A stretch of DNA of 64,000 nucleotides from Plicaturopsis crispa FD-325 SS-3 (taxonomy: Eukaryota; Basidiomycota; Agaricomycetes; Amylocorticiales; Amylocorticiaceae), in NCBI GenBank assembly GCA_000827205.1, contig KN832564.1:942682-1006681 (forward strand), given 5' to 3'. The position numbers and the translations under genes were made by a program. The stretch's first letter is position 1, and each line of letters starts with the position of its first letter. This document shows, in pieces, positions 10,063 to 19,958 of the stretch. The notes beneath the pieces are model-generated. The model did no database searches, was not told where the DNA came from, and saw only the letters and a program-made list of their open reading frames with translations.

Positions 10063-12614
10063 ATGAAGCTTTTCTGGGCGACAACGGGCAGCATTTTCCA
10101 TGCGGTGGGAGGCTCGGTGCTCCAAGTTCAGCAGCCGTGGACAACTAGCGAGGCACCTAACACAATTGCATGGAAGGGTTGCGGTACCGCAGACTCTCAT
10201 ATCTATGAATGCGGACGACTCTCGGTCCCTCTGGACTACGCCGACGTCAACAAAGGGTCCGCCTCCCTGTCAGTCGTACGCCTGCTCGCGCACCCGGAGA
10301 AACGCAAGGGATCCTTATTCACGAATCCCGGCGGTCCTGGAGTACCAGGGACGGGCGCGTACAACAGAGAACGTATGCGCGACATTCTGCGAAAGACTAG
10401 CGGCAATTTTGACATAGTTAGGTTTGTCAATCATCACGCGTGAAGCAGCGGCGGCAGCTAACGTGTGTACTCGTGTGTAGCTGGGATATACGAGGCGTGA
10501 ATGATACGACTCCGAATGTCAAGTGCCTCTCCGAAGACGAGGCAGACTCATTTTGGAATGATTGGCTTTGGTACCAGGGTGTACGTATGCTGTCTACGCA
10601 ATATGGCATACCGTTCCTCCGGCTATTCTAATTTGATTGAAGGTCGAAACGAATTCCTCTTTGCAATCGACCTTTGACCTCGACAATTTCTACTCTCATG
10701 TAGACAAAGAGGATGCGTTGCTCAGCGATTTCTGGGATAGATGCAACACCGTATCCGGGGATGTGCTTCCCTTTGTAGTACGTGCTTAGAGCCTGAGGCT
10801 CCCCGATTAATGTGTGTTAATTAATCGTTGTATATTGCCAGGGAACTGCGGCGAATGCTCGAGATGTAGCTTCCATGGCAGATGCTATTGATGGTGCAGG
10901 CTCTGAAATCAATTACTGGTATTACTTCCCTTTCATGCACGCGCCTTTGACCCAAAGTGACTTTATCCAATTTCAGGGGATTTTCATACGGTGTGTCAAT
11001 ATCTATGTCTAACGATATCGCACTTCCCGAGACGCTCCTGTAGGCACAATACTTGGGCAATACATTATGGCCCTTTTCCCCGACCGCCTAGGCAGGGTGT
11101 GTACTACTCATCATGCTAATTTGTGGTGCTCATCATTTTCACTCTCAGACCATAATTGACGGTCCAGTCTACGGTCCAAAATGGAGTGTCGAGCCAGCGG
11201 TGGAATTTTATAACAGTACGTTGATACGAATAGTACATCGAAGAAATAGCTCATTCATCTTTTCTGGATGATTTAGAGCTGTTGACTGACCTGGATAAGG
11301 CGTACCTTGGTTTTGCTGATTTATGCGCGAAAGGTACACCTCCGTAGCACTCTCTGCTGGAGCTAGGCCGAGTGCTTACTTGTACCCTGCATAAGCTGGT
11401 CCCGAAGGCTGCGCACTTGCAAGTCCTAAGGCAACGGAAGAATCTATCCTTGCGGATATTGACCAACTACTTCTCGACACATACGATCCCTCGCATTCGA
11501 GCCTTCCCAAGGAACTCTCGTACTCTGCGTCTCTCAAAGGTCCGCATCCAACCTCTCACGTTGATTTTGATCTCATTGTAGCTTTCGTATGCAGCCGAGA
11601 TAGTAATTACGATGCAAGTCCCATCAGGGTGGCAACGCCTAGCTACGTATCTACGCTCCCAGAAGGAGCTGGTCGCCGCAAGTAATACAGTCAACGCACC
11701 CGCAGCCGCCGCATCTGTTTTCGCCGCTCGGAATGCTCTACACCAAGACCTCGAGCGGCATGAGTCGAGCCTTTTCATTGACATGCCGTTCTAGTTGGTT
11801 GCACATGATTTCATAGCCGACTGGTCGCTTACTTCCGCTGTCTAGCACCAACTACTGGAGCATCGTATGCTCAGACGGGCCCGACTATGACGGAACGACT
11901 ACGCGGGACTTGTTCGACGTCATCGTAGATGCCCGAAAAAAGAGTGCACGCTTTGGGCCGATGTCAACGATTTGCCTACTTTGATCGAGGTATATTGTAC
12001 TCATGACGCATCACAGGTGGCCCACTGAAGGTGCTTGGCCATGTCACCATTGGCCTGTGCGGGCTGTTGAGCGTGTCACTGATTTCAGGTGCGGGTGCAT
12101 AACCAATACAACTAGTCAATGTAACTGACAATCATCCGGTGATAGCGTCAAACCCAAGCACCCCGTCCTCCTGCTTTCCAACATCAATGATCCGATAACG
12201 CCTATCGAAAATGGTATAGAGATCCTGCAAAAGAGCTTCGAGCACGGGCACGCGGGTCTCGGTATACGCGCAGGCTATGGTGTGCGTTCTTTTGTTGGCT
12301 TGCCTCGATCGCAGTCGTGCTCACTGGAGGGTTTGGATTTCAGCATTGCTCCTATAGCATGAAATCGTCGGTATGCCTTCCCGGGTTTCGCGTTCACTAC
12401 TCGCTGCTCACTAGCGTATCGTTTGTGGCTACAGTGTCTCGACGATGTGATACAGGCTTACATGCAAGATTGGACCCTTCCACCCACCAACATGAAGACG
12501 TGCGTCATGCTCTATTGCGCGTCGGCGCCCACCATTGCTGCTACTTACATGCTTTACATGCAGCTGCCCGACGGAAGACGACTTGTTTCCCGCTACGTGA
12601 CGAGTTCGCAATAA
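10063..12614 (+). CDS. TAP-type alpha/beta-hydrolase peptidase
   Basis: Serine peptidase of the tripeptidyl/prolyl aminopeptidase-like group, acting on the secretory route. Motifs after splicing: CGRLSVPLDYADV, TNPGGPGVPGTGA (oxyanion region), SWDIRGVNDTTP, YWGFSYGTILGQY (nucleophile Ser), FPDRLGRTIIDG, WPVRAVERVTDF, PVLLLSNINDPITP (acid Asp) and a final His in AGYGHCSYS, followed by the TAP-like C-terminal domain. About ten short introns. I place the start at MKLFWATTGS (10063), which gives a weak hydrophobic lead; another exon around 9911 (MDHMVADRY) is possible. The last exon ends at 12612-12614. Splicing around 11930-12020 is unresolved by eye, but no motif is missing. Confidence 0.78.
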
Positions 12615-12752
12615 TGACTTCCACTATATTTTACCCCTTGGTCCGGGACCGCTTTCGCTTCGCGTATCCTTGAGTGATATAATATAAACAGTCCATTCTG
12701 CTTCGCACGATACACATGGCAAAGACGACAGCAGAAAAAGACCCCTCCGAAT

Positions 12753-14340
12753 CTAGTATATCAAGGAGGACGTGTCGGCACGGATACGGTTGTAGTCTAA
12801 CAAGCCCTCGATGCTGCCGAGCGCCGCGATGGCAATCTAGCATATACGTTAGTTCGAATGTAACGCGAAGTTTAAGAGCCAGTCACACTCACGTCTTTGT
12901 CCCACAGGTATTTCTGGGCCACCCGCCTGATCTCATCAGGTGTCACGGCATCCACTGCCTGCTCGATTTGTTTGGGCGTCAGTCGGCGCCCGCTAGTGAC
13001 AAGCTGCCTGCCGATGTCCTCAGCGATGGCGGTAGTGCCGTCCAGACCCAGAAGCAAGCCAGCTTTAAGCTGACTCTTTGCTCGCTCAACCTCGACAGGA
13101 GTGGGTGCGATAGACATACGTGTCCACTCCTTCAAGGTGAAGTGCATCAAGTCGTCGAGGTTTTGAAGGTTCTCCGTGACGAGGTAGATGCCCCATAAGC
13201 CGGTGTCGGAGTAGGAGGTGGAGAACGACATGAAGCTGTTCGCGAGGTTGTTGGTCGAAATGATGTTGGAAAGTCGGGAAGATAGTAAAGGAGAAGCGCC
13301 GAGCGAACGATCCCAGTTACCGAAGATAGACTGCATGACCAACATAGGGAAGTAGTCCGGTGAGCTCCAGCCCACGCCCTCAACGGCGACGGCGATATTT
13401 GCCGTGGGGATTTCGTCGTCGCGTATGCGAACTTCCGAACCGATGAAGGACGTTTTTGGGTGGGCAAGACGGCCAAGCGGGATAGGGTTGGGAGACACGG
13501 GGAGGGACGAGAAGTGCTGCTCCGCAAGTTTAACCAGCTCCTGGTGCTCTACACCACCGGTACCAACGAGGACCATACGGTCTGCAGTGTAGTTGGTCTT
13601 GATGTACGAGGAAAGATCGTCTTTCTTGATAGACAGGATGTTGGCTTTAGGTCCGAGGATGGTCCTGCCGAGAGGTTGACCTGGATAGCAGTCGTTAATT
13701 AATTTTCATATTGCAATCTTTGTTTGGGGACATACCTTGGAATGCAACAGCGTGCAGATGGTCGAATACGACTTCTTCCAGCTGCTTGTCCACCTCCTGC
13801 TGTTCCCGCAGAATAACGTCGCGTTCCCTCTCCACTGCAGAGCTTTCCAGCTTCGAGTTCTGAAGAATGTCGCTGATGATGTCCACGGCTTTCGGAACGT
13901 CCTTTCGGAAGCTCTTCGCATAGTAAACCGTCTGCTCTCGAGAAGTATATGCGTTCAGGTGTGCACCGAGATTCTCGACCTCAAGCTCCAAGCCATGCTG
14001 CGTCCGGCCCTTCGTCCCCTTGAAAGCCATATGCTCAAGGAAGTGTGCCGTGCCGTTCGTCGCGTCCGTTTCCGCCCTCGAGCCTGCGTCGATCCAAACA
14101 CCAACGGTGGCGGTCTGCGCATGCGGCTGAGCCTCCGTTGCGACAGTCAGGCCATTGGAAAGCGTAGTGACTTCAGTTGTCGGTGTAGGGACAACCGTCG
14201 CGAATGACCGTAAAGACCGCTGCAATGGTGGTTTAATTTTTGCCTGTCAAAGATACATGTAGCAAAGAAATACTTACGGGACTGCGCGCTGCGCTCCTGA
14301 GAGTCCTCCCGAGCGACGCAGACAATGTTCGTGCAACCAT
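12753..14340 (-). CDS. MAS1: Mitochondrial processing peptidase, beta subunit
   Basis: Metalloprotease subunit that cleaves import presequences in the matrix. Exon 1 (ATG 14338-14340) encodes [20 protein letters not shown], an Arg/Ser-rich presequence. Exon 2 continues SLRSFATVV and carries [11 protein letters not shown], the inverted zinc motif HxxEH characteristic of the catalytic beta subunit, with [19 protein letters not shown] supplying the distal glutamate. The last large exon has the second M16 half: [44 protein letters not shown]. The final exon reads [18 protein letters not shown] with TAG at 12753-12755. A linker exon lies at about 13580-13690. Complete; about 475 residues as expected. 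Confidence 0.93.
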
Positions 14341-14533
14341 CGAATGAGAATGTAAGTTTTTGAGAAACACGGTGACGAGCGTCGTTGTCGGATATTCTCG
14401 GGGACGCCCTCAACTCTGGTCGCCGCTTCAAATTTGTTCGGCATCACGACCGGACCGGCCCTAATGTTGTCGGCGCGCCCACCGACGCGCTCCGAGTCTG
14501 TTCTCTAAAGACTCTCGTTACCACCTATTCACG
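14341..14533. promoter_or_regulatory. Shared divergent promoter of MPP-beta and Nse2 genes
   Basis: Only 193 bp separate the two start codons, so both genes must use this GC-rich spacer for initiation. No TATA box is visible. Bidirectional use is inferred from layout only. Confidence 0.5.
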
Positions 14534-15831
14534 ATGCCTGTCGCATCTTCTTCGCGTCGTCGCTCTCGTCGGGAACCATCTCAGGACCAAATCGAGGAAG
14601 ATGAACCCAGTCAGCGCATGGACGAAGACGACGTAGATGACGAGGAGGAGCACGCGTCGCGTCGCCTCAAAAAGGTCAAAAGCGAGAAACGTACCGGGAA
14701 GCAACGTCAGAGAGAACAGGAGGAAGAGGACAATGCGAAGCCCGTGGATGATGACGAGCCTATTGATGTCGACAACTTTCCTGACCATCCCATTGACAAG
14801 AAGGAGAGCCAACGGCTCATTGGACTCGCCCAGGATTGGTCGAATATCAGAAAGAACATGCACAGAGGGTCCTACAACCTCGTCAAGGATGTCGGGGCTT
14901 CTATGGCAGAAGTCACCTCTGGGGACGCCAGTGTAAAGGTATGCTCTGTCCGAGCCTTCAGGATCATGTATACTAATGAAAATCATGAAAGGCTCTGTCG
15001 GAACTCGACCTCATCATGAAAGACTTGATTGACGTGGAAGCAGAAATGTTAGCACACGAAAAGACGATCGAAGATCTTCACCAAGTTATCGCTCAAGAGA
15101 TACCCGTTGTGAGTTCACGAATTTGAATCATATGTGCGTGCAACCGGCTTAGCAACAAGACCTTGTAGACCGACTCCGTAGATCGTTATGAGAAAGGAGT
15201 GAAAGCGACCCTCAACGCGTACAGGAATAAGACTACTCGTCAGAAATACGCCAAGAGCGAAGAGTATGCCCAGTTCAAGCAACGCATCTGGGTAAGCTGT
15301 TTTGCTTAAATCCACGTTGACTTCGTCTCGACGTTATCTTAGGAGGTCGAAAATCCTGACAAGGGCATGCCACCTATCAATGACTTCATTCCGAAAGGCA
15401 CGTCGCGCAAGCAGTTCAGTGCGCTACGATCTTCTGACACGAATAGTCATCCAGAATCGGGAGATGTTAGTGATGACGACGACGATTTAGAAATTGGAGG
15501 CGCTACCCAGGATTTCAAATGCCCTCTATCGCTCACGATGCTTGTGGAGCCATATACCTCGTATGTTCGATCCTTGTTCTGGTACTCAGCACAACTGATC
15601 CCCGTATGTCTCTTTAGCACACTCTGTGAGCATTCATTCTCCAAAAAGGCCATCATCGACTATATCCGTGGAAGTGGTGGGGAGGTTACATGCCCTACCT
15701 CCGGGTGTAAGAAGGTTTTGACCCTCGGCGTAGTGAAACCAAACAAGGACTTGGAGAAGAGAGTTAAGGCTGTCGTGAGGAGACAGCAGAGGCAGGCCGA
15801 GGACAGCGGCGACGAAGATGTTATAGAGTGA
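14534..15831 (+). CDS. NSE2: Nse2/Mms21-like SUMO E3 ligase of the SMC5/6 complex
   Basis: Nuclear SUMO ligase for DNA repair and chromosome maintenance. Starts MPVASSSRRRSRREPSQ, followed by an acidic, disordered extension (DEDDVDDEEEHASRR) of about 80 residues. A helical region (SDLDLIMKDLIDVEAEML-like) that would dock on SMC5 leads to the C-terminal SP-RING: DFKCPLSLTMLVEPYTS, then STLCEHSFSKKAIIDYI and EVTCPTSGCKKVLTL, giving the C, C-H and C-C ligands expected. Five short introns; one separates PYTS from TLCEH. Ends EDSGDEDVIE with TGA at 15829-15831. The SP-RING plus the EYAQFKQRIWEV linker is diagnostic of Nse2 rather than PIAS proteins. Confidence 0.88.
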
Positions 15832-16220
15832 TTGCATCTCCAATCCGACTCTCCATCGACTCTACGCGAACCTACTTTACAAGTCGTTTGTAAAAATACT
15901 TTCAAGTCTACACGCACTTACTAATGCTACCCTAGTACTTCCACTGAACCATACATCGGTCTACTGTGAGACTCTGATCTGTGGGCGTGGACATATTCGA
16001 CTGATGATACTGCTCCAACCAAGCACGAGGCGACGTAAGATACTAACCCCTATAATGGTCGGAGCTCGGATGGCATCGGCTTTGGAAACAAATAACGATA
16101 AATACGTCCACTGAAAATTATGCCCCCTCAGTGAAATCATTGACCTTCTCTTTCTTACTTTGTTCTCGGATTCCCACACGACTCACTCTGTTTTTTCTCC
16201 CAATCTGCTAGACTGTCAAC
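15832..16220. other. Intergenic, Nse2 3' flank and sirtuin promoter
   Basis: About 390 bp with no recognisable gene; pyrimidine-rich before the sirtuin ATG. Confidence 0.5.
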
Positions 16221-17651
16221 ATGTATAAAATGGATCTCTTACTGAATGCACTGGAAGACCGGAATGCACCTGCTGTCCTAGACGCACATGATCTACCTTC
16301 CATCGCCAAATACCTCAAGTCAGAGAAGTGCGAGAATGTATTCCTCATGGTGAATCTTATGCTTTCAATGATTTCAAAAGTACTAAGTCATGTATCAGCT
16401 GGGGGCAGGTGCGTAAACCATTGTTAAGCTGTGCGTCGTTATTGACATAGGATAGGCGTGAGTACCGCTGCTGGAATACCTGACTTCCGATCCCCGAAAA
16501 CTGGTTCGTGGTCCTCCCGTCATATCTTCTTACTGTGGCTACTTATATCACCGTAATATAGGGTTGTATGTGAGTTCGTGAAGTGGCATACAGGGCCGTG
16601 GAACTGATCGTACACCCAGCACAACCTAGCGCGACTAGATCTTCCGTACCCGGAAGCTGTCTTCGAAATTAGTTTCTTCAGGAGAAACCCTCTGCCTTGT
16701 TTGTTTCCTCTTTTGAGACCATCCTGTCCTCGTCTGACACGTGAGTGCACAGTCTACACACTCGCTCAAGAACTATACCCCGGACGTTTCAGGCCTACGC
16801 ATACACATTCGTTCATAAAACTCCTTGAGTTACATGGTCTACTGCACACGTGCTTCACACAAAATATAGACACTCTCGAACGGCGCGCAGGCGTCTCTAG
16901 TCACAAAATTGTGGAAGCGCATGGCAGCTTCGCAACGCAGCGATGCGTCGACTGCAAGCTACCATACGACGATGAAAAAATGAAGAAGAATGTGAAAGCG
17001 ATGACGATTCCGAGATGCGAAACATGTGACGGTCTCGTCAAGCCGGATATCGTGTTTTTTGGCGAAGGGGTTCGTGCTCCTGTTACACGGCGATATTCTG
17101 TCTCGCTTATTTCCCCCTTCTCTCACAGCTTCCCTCTATCTTCCACAAATCCGCGTTAAATCTGCGCGACGCAGATCTCCTCATAATCATCGGGACATCG
17201 CTGACTGTCCACCCCTTTGCCTCTCTCCCAAACCTCGTACCCCGCGAATGTCCGAGATTATTGTGAGCAAAATGCCACAGTCTGTCGCATGGAACGATGC
17301 TGATTCCACCGTAGAATCAACATGGATCTTGTAGGTGATATCGGCAGCAGGCCGAACGACGTCGCATGCCTTGGAAGGTGCGACGATGTTGTCCGGGATC
17401 TATGTCGGGAGCTTGGATGGGAGGAGGAGCTGGACCGCGCTTGGAACCTTACAGAACATACCTTGGAAGTGGACCCCCCTCTCAATCTGGAGCACCCCAT
17501 GGAGTCGTCCGAGGCTAATGTGCGGGAGGAGGTCGACCAGATGGTCAGAAACGTCGAACGCGCGCTGGCGCTCCAAGATGCGACCACCGGAATAAAGCAG
17601 CGGCGGGCGAAGGGTCCCATGGCTTGTGACTGCGGATGTTGTCTTGTATGA
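16221..17651 (+). CDS. HST2: SIRT2/Hst2-type NAD-dependent protein deacetylase
   Basis: Class I sirtuin that removes acyl groups from lysines, using NAD. N-terminus MYKMDLLLNALEDRN, then LPSIAKYLKSEKCENVFLM. The NAD-binding GAGVSTAAGIPDFRSP and TGLYHNLARLDLPYPEAVF are built from several exons including micro-exons of 10 nt (16399-16408) and 8 nt (16562-16569). Then FYTLAQELYPGRFRPTHTH, FTQNIDTLERRAGV (NAD Asn/Asp), EAHGSFATQRC (catalytic His), zinc Cys pairs RCVDCKLP and RCETCDGLVKPD, FFGEGLPSIFH and IIGTSLTVHPFASLPN. The tail ends DCGCCLV, a CaaX-like sequence (CCLV) after other cysteines. No clear nuclear signal. TGA at 17649-17651. Family call very firm; Hst2 over Sir2 because of length and motif wording. 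Confidence 0.92.
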
Positions 17652-17886
17652 AAACCGTATGATAGCGTATAACGAACTTTCACATATATATACGGCGTGT
17701 ACTAGTGCACACCACATTCTTACTGCTGCTGTTCCCGTCAAGAAATTGTGCAGGAATTGTGAGGGGGCCAAGGAAACATGCCGCGGAATATAAAATCATC
17801 GGGTCGGACCCTCGGAACTTGCAACTCATTGTCAGTGTAAATTATTTTCTTCGGTCGCGCAGTTCCCAGACTTGAGTGCACTCGCT

Positions 17887-19345
17887 ATGTCTTCGGTCAA
17901 GCCATCCAAAAAAACTAGGAAATCGGTACCGACTACACATGAAGGAACAAAACCCACGGATGTACCGCAGGCTACCACGTCCGATTCCTCGGGGGACGAG
18001 GGCGGCTCCTCCACCGACGACGATATCGACGAAGAGGGTATGTCGAGGCTTATGAATGCATTGGGGGATGACGGCCTCGACGAGTATGAACAGGCTCAGC
18101 TGCAGATACTGGGCGGTGATGAAGATGAGGAATGGGATACAGAGGATGAGGGCGACGAGAGTGAAGATGGTGAAAACGGCAGTGAAGGCGAAGAAGGCAG
18201 TGGCCATGAGCTCGATGGACAGAGCGATGCAGCATCTTCAAACGGCACCGATGCTGAGGATGAGATTGAGGAAGACCCGGAGGAAGACATTGCTCTAGAC
18301 GATGTCGACTCTGTTGACGAAGACGCTGTACCTCGTCAAAAAATCGAAATCGACAACAAGGTGCGTACAGAATTTACAATCAATAGTTATAACCTTACGA
18401 CAGGACCCCTTGACTCTCTTCAATAGGTGGCACTAGAACGGATACGCGACACCATTCAACTCGACCCGTCATTACCATGGACAGAGACTCTCGTACTGTC
18501 TTATCCACAAACTATAGATATCGACGTAAACGACGACCTCAACCGTGAACTTGCCTTGTTCGTCCATTTTTACATTTTAGGCGTGTTGATCTTTTTAGCT
18601 CACTCAACCTGTAGCTACAAACAGGCCCTCCATGGCGCCAACACCGCACGTTCGCTCGCTGCAAAACTCAATTTCCCTTTTACCCGCCCCACCGATTATT
18701 TTGCGGAGATGGTCAAGTCTGACTCGCACATGGAGCGCATCAGGCAAAGGCTTCTGGACGAAAGCGCCGGGATAAAAAAGAGCGAGGACAAGCGAAAAGA
18801 AAGGGAGGGGAAGAAGTTTGGCAAGCAGGTGCAACTCGAAAAGCTCAAGGAGAGGGAGAAGAGCAAAAAGGACATGGAAGAGAGGCTTAAGGGACTCAAA
18901 AGAAGTGCGTCACTGAACGTTTTCGTCTGAACCACACCTCTAATCAAGTATGCATGATAAAGAGCGAAAGGACGTCCTCGACAATCCACAAGCAGAAGAG
19001 GATGCTTTCGATGTTGCTGTCGAAGACGCGATCTCTGATCGTCCGGCCTCGAAGCGAGGCAAAGGCGCCCGCGGCGGTAGGATATCTCGTGACGCGCGTG
19101 ACAAGAAATTTGGTTTCGGTGGCGAGGGAAAACGGTCAAAACAAAATACCAAAGAATCAACGGACGATTTCGATTCGGGTTCGCGGGGTAGAGGGAGAGG
19201 TGGGTTCAGGGGCGGCGGTGGGAGGGGTGGGCGGGGACGAGGTGGGGGACGAGGTGATGGTGGAAGTCGCGGTGGCGGTGGGGGTCGCGGCGGCTCCAAA
19301 AGACCCGGGAAAAGTCGGCGGATAAACGCGCGGAGTAAAGCATAA
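17887..19345 (+). CDS. EBP2: rRNA-processing protein Ebp2 (EBNA1BP2 family)
   Basis: Nucleolar factor for 27S pre-rRNA processing and 60S assembly. First ATG at 17887 (MSSVKPSKKTRKS). A long acidic N-terminus (Asp/Glu/Ser-rich, about 18000-18330) is followed by the conserved Ebp2 domain: ALERIRDTIQLD, PWTETLVLSYP, NRELAFYKQALHGANTARS, FPFTRPTDYFAEMVKSDSHM, then a Lys/Glu coiled coil with REGKKFGKQVQLEKLKEREK and the segment DRPASKRGKG. The C-terminus is a glycine/arginine-rich tail (repeated RGGGGRGG-like) to KSRRINARSKA, TAA at 19343-19345. Introns at about 18361-18426, 18558-18614 and 18904-18955. The middle intron is 57 nt, in frame and stop-free. Confidence 0.93.
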
Positions 19346-19958
19346 GTTGTTTTTATACTTGTTGTTTTTATCTATTGCTTGCATCTATCTTTGTTTCCCA
19401 GGACCATTTGTCTCCGCCAGGAATTGACATTTGTTTGCTATCTCCCATCCTGCACTGGCATCCCGCAAATAGGGCATCTCGAATGCTATTGGCTTCTCTA
19501 AGCCTTCCTTCTATCAGTTTCCAGCGCTCTAGTCCCATCATGAGAAAGGTAGGCTGATGTTTCCCTCGAGAAACTGGTATATGGCTTATACCCTGCATTG
19601 CTCTGACCTTGTTTCCGCCCCAGTAGGCATCGGCGTAAATCCCCTAGTTGAGTGGCGTCTTTCTTTTATTGAATGTTTATTTCAGGCAGACTGACTCGTT
19701 CCAGCTCTTAGACCGTGAATGGCCATAAATACGCGTAGTGATTCTTTTCTCGACGTCACCGCGGTATACCGTACATCTCCGCTTTGCAAGGTACACCATG
19801 GGACACGAGACCCTCACGATAGCCCTTGGCATGAACTTTAACGTTTCAGGACATCTACGGCACGGCCCAGCGAGATTCGTTGCCGGGGACGTCATGCATG
19901 GCCGTCTAGCATTCAAAGAGCATCGAGCCCTTTTCGTGACCAAGTTTCCCCCTCTCCC
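19346..19958. other. Intergenic, no gene seen
   Basis: About 610 bp between two genes on the same strand: Ebp2 3' flank with T-rich stretches, then the promoter of the molybdoenzyme gene. Frames here are short and motif-free. Confidence 0.5.
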
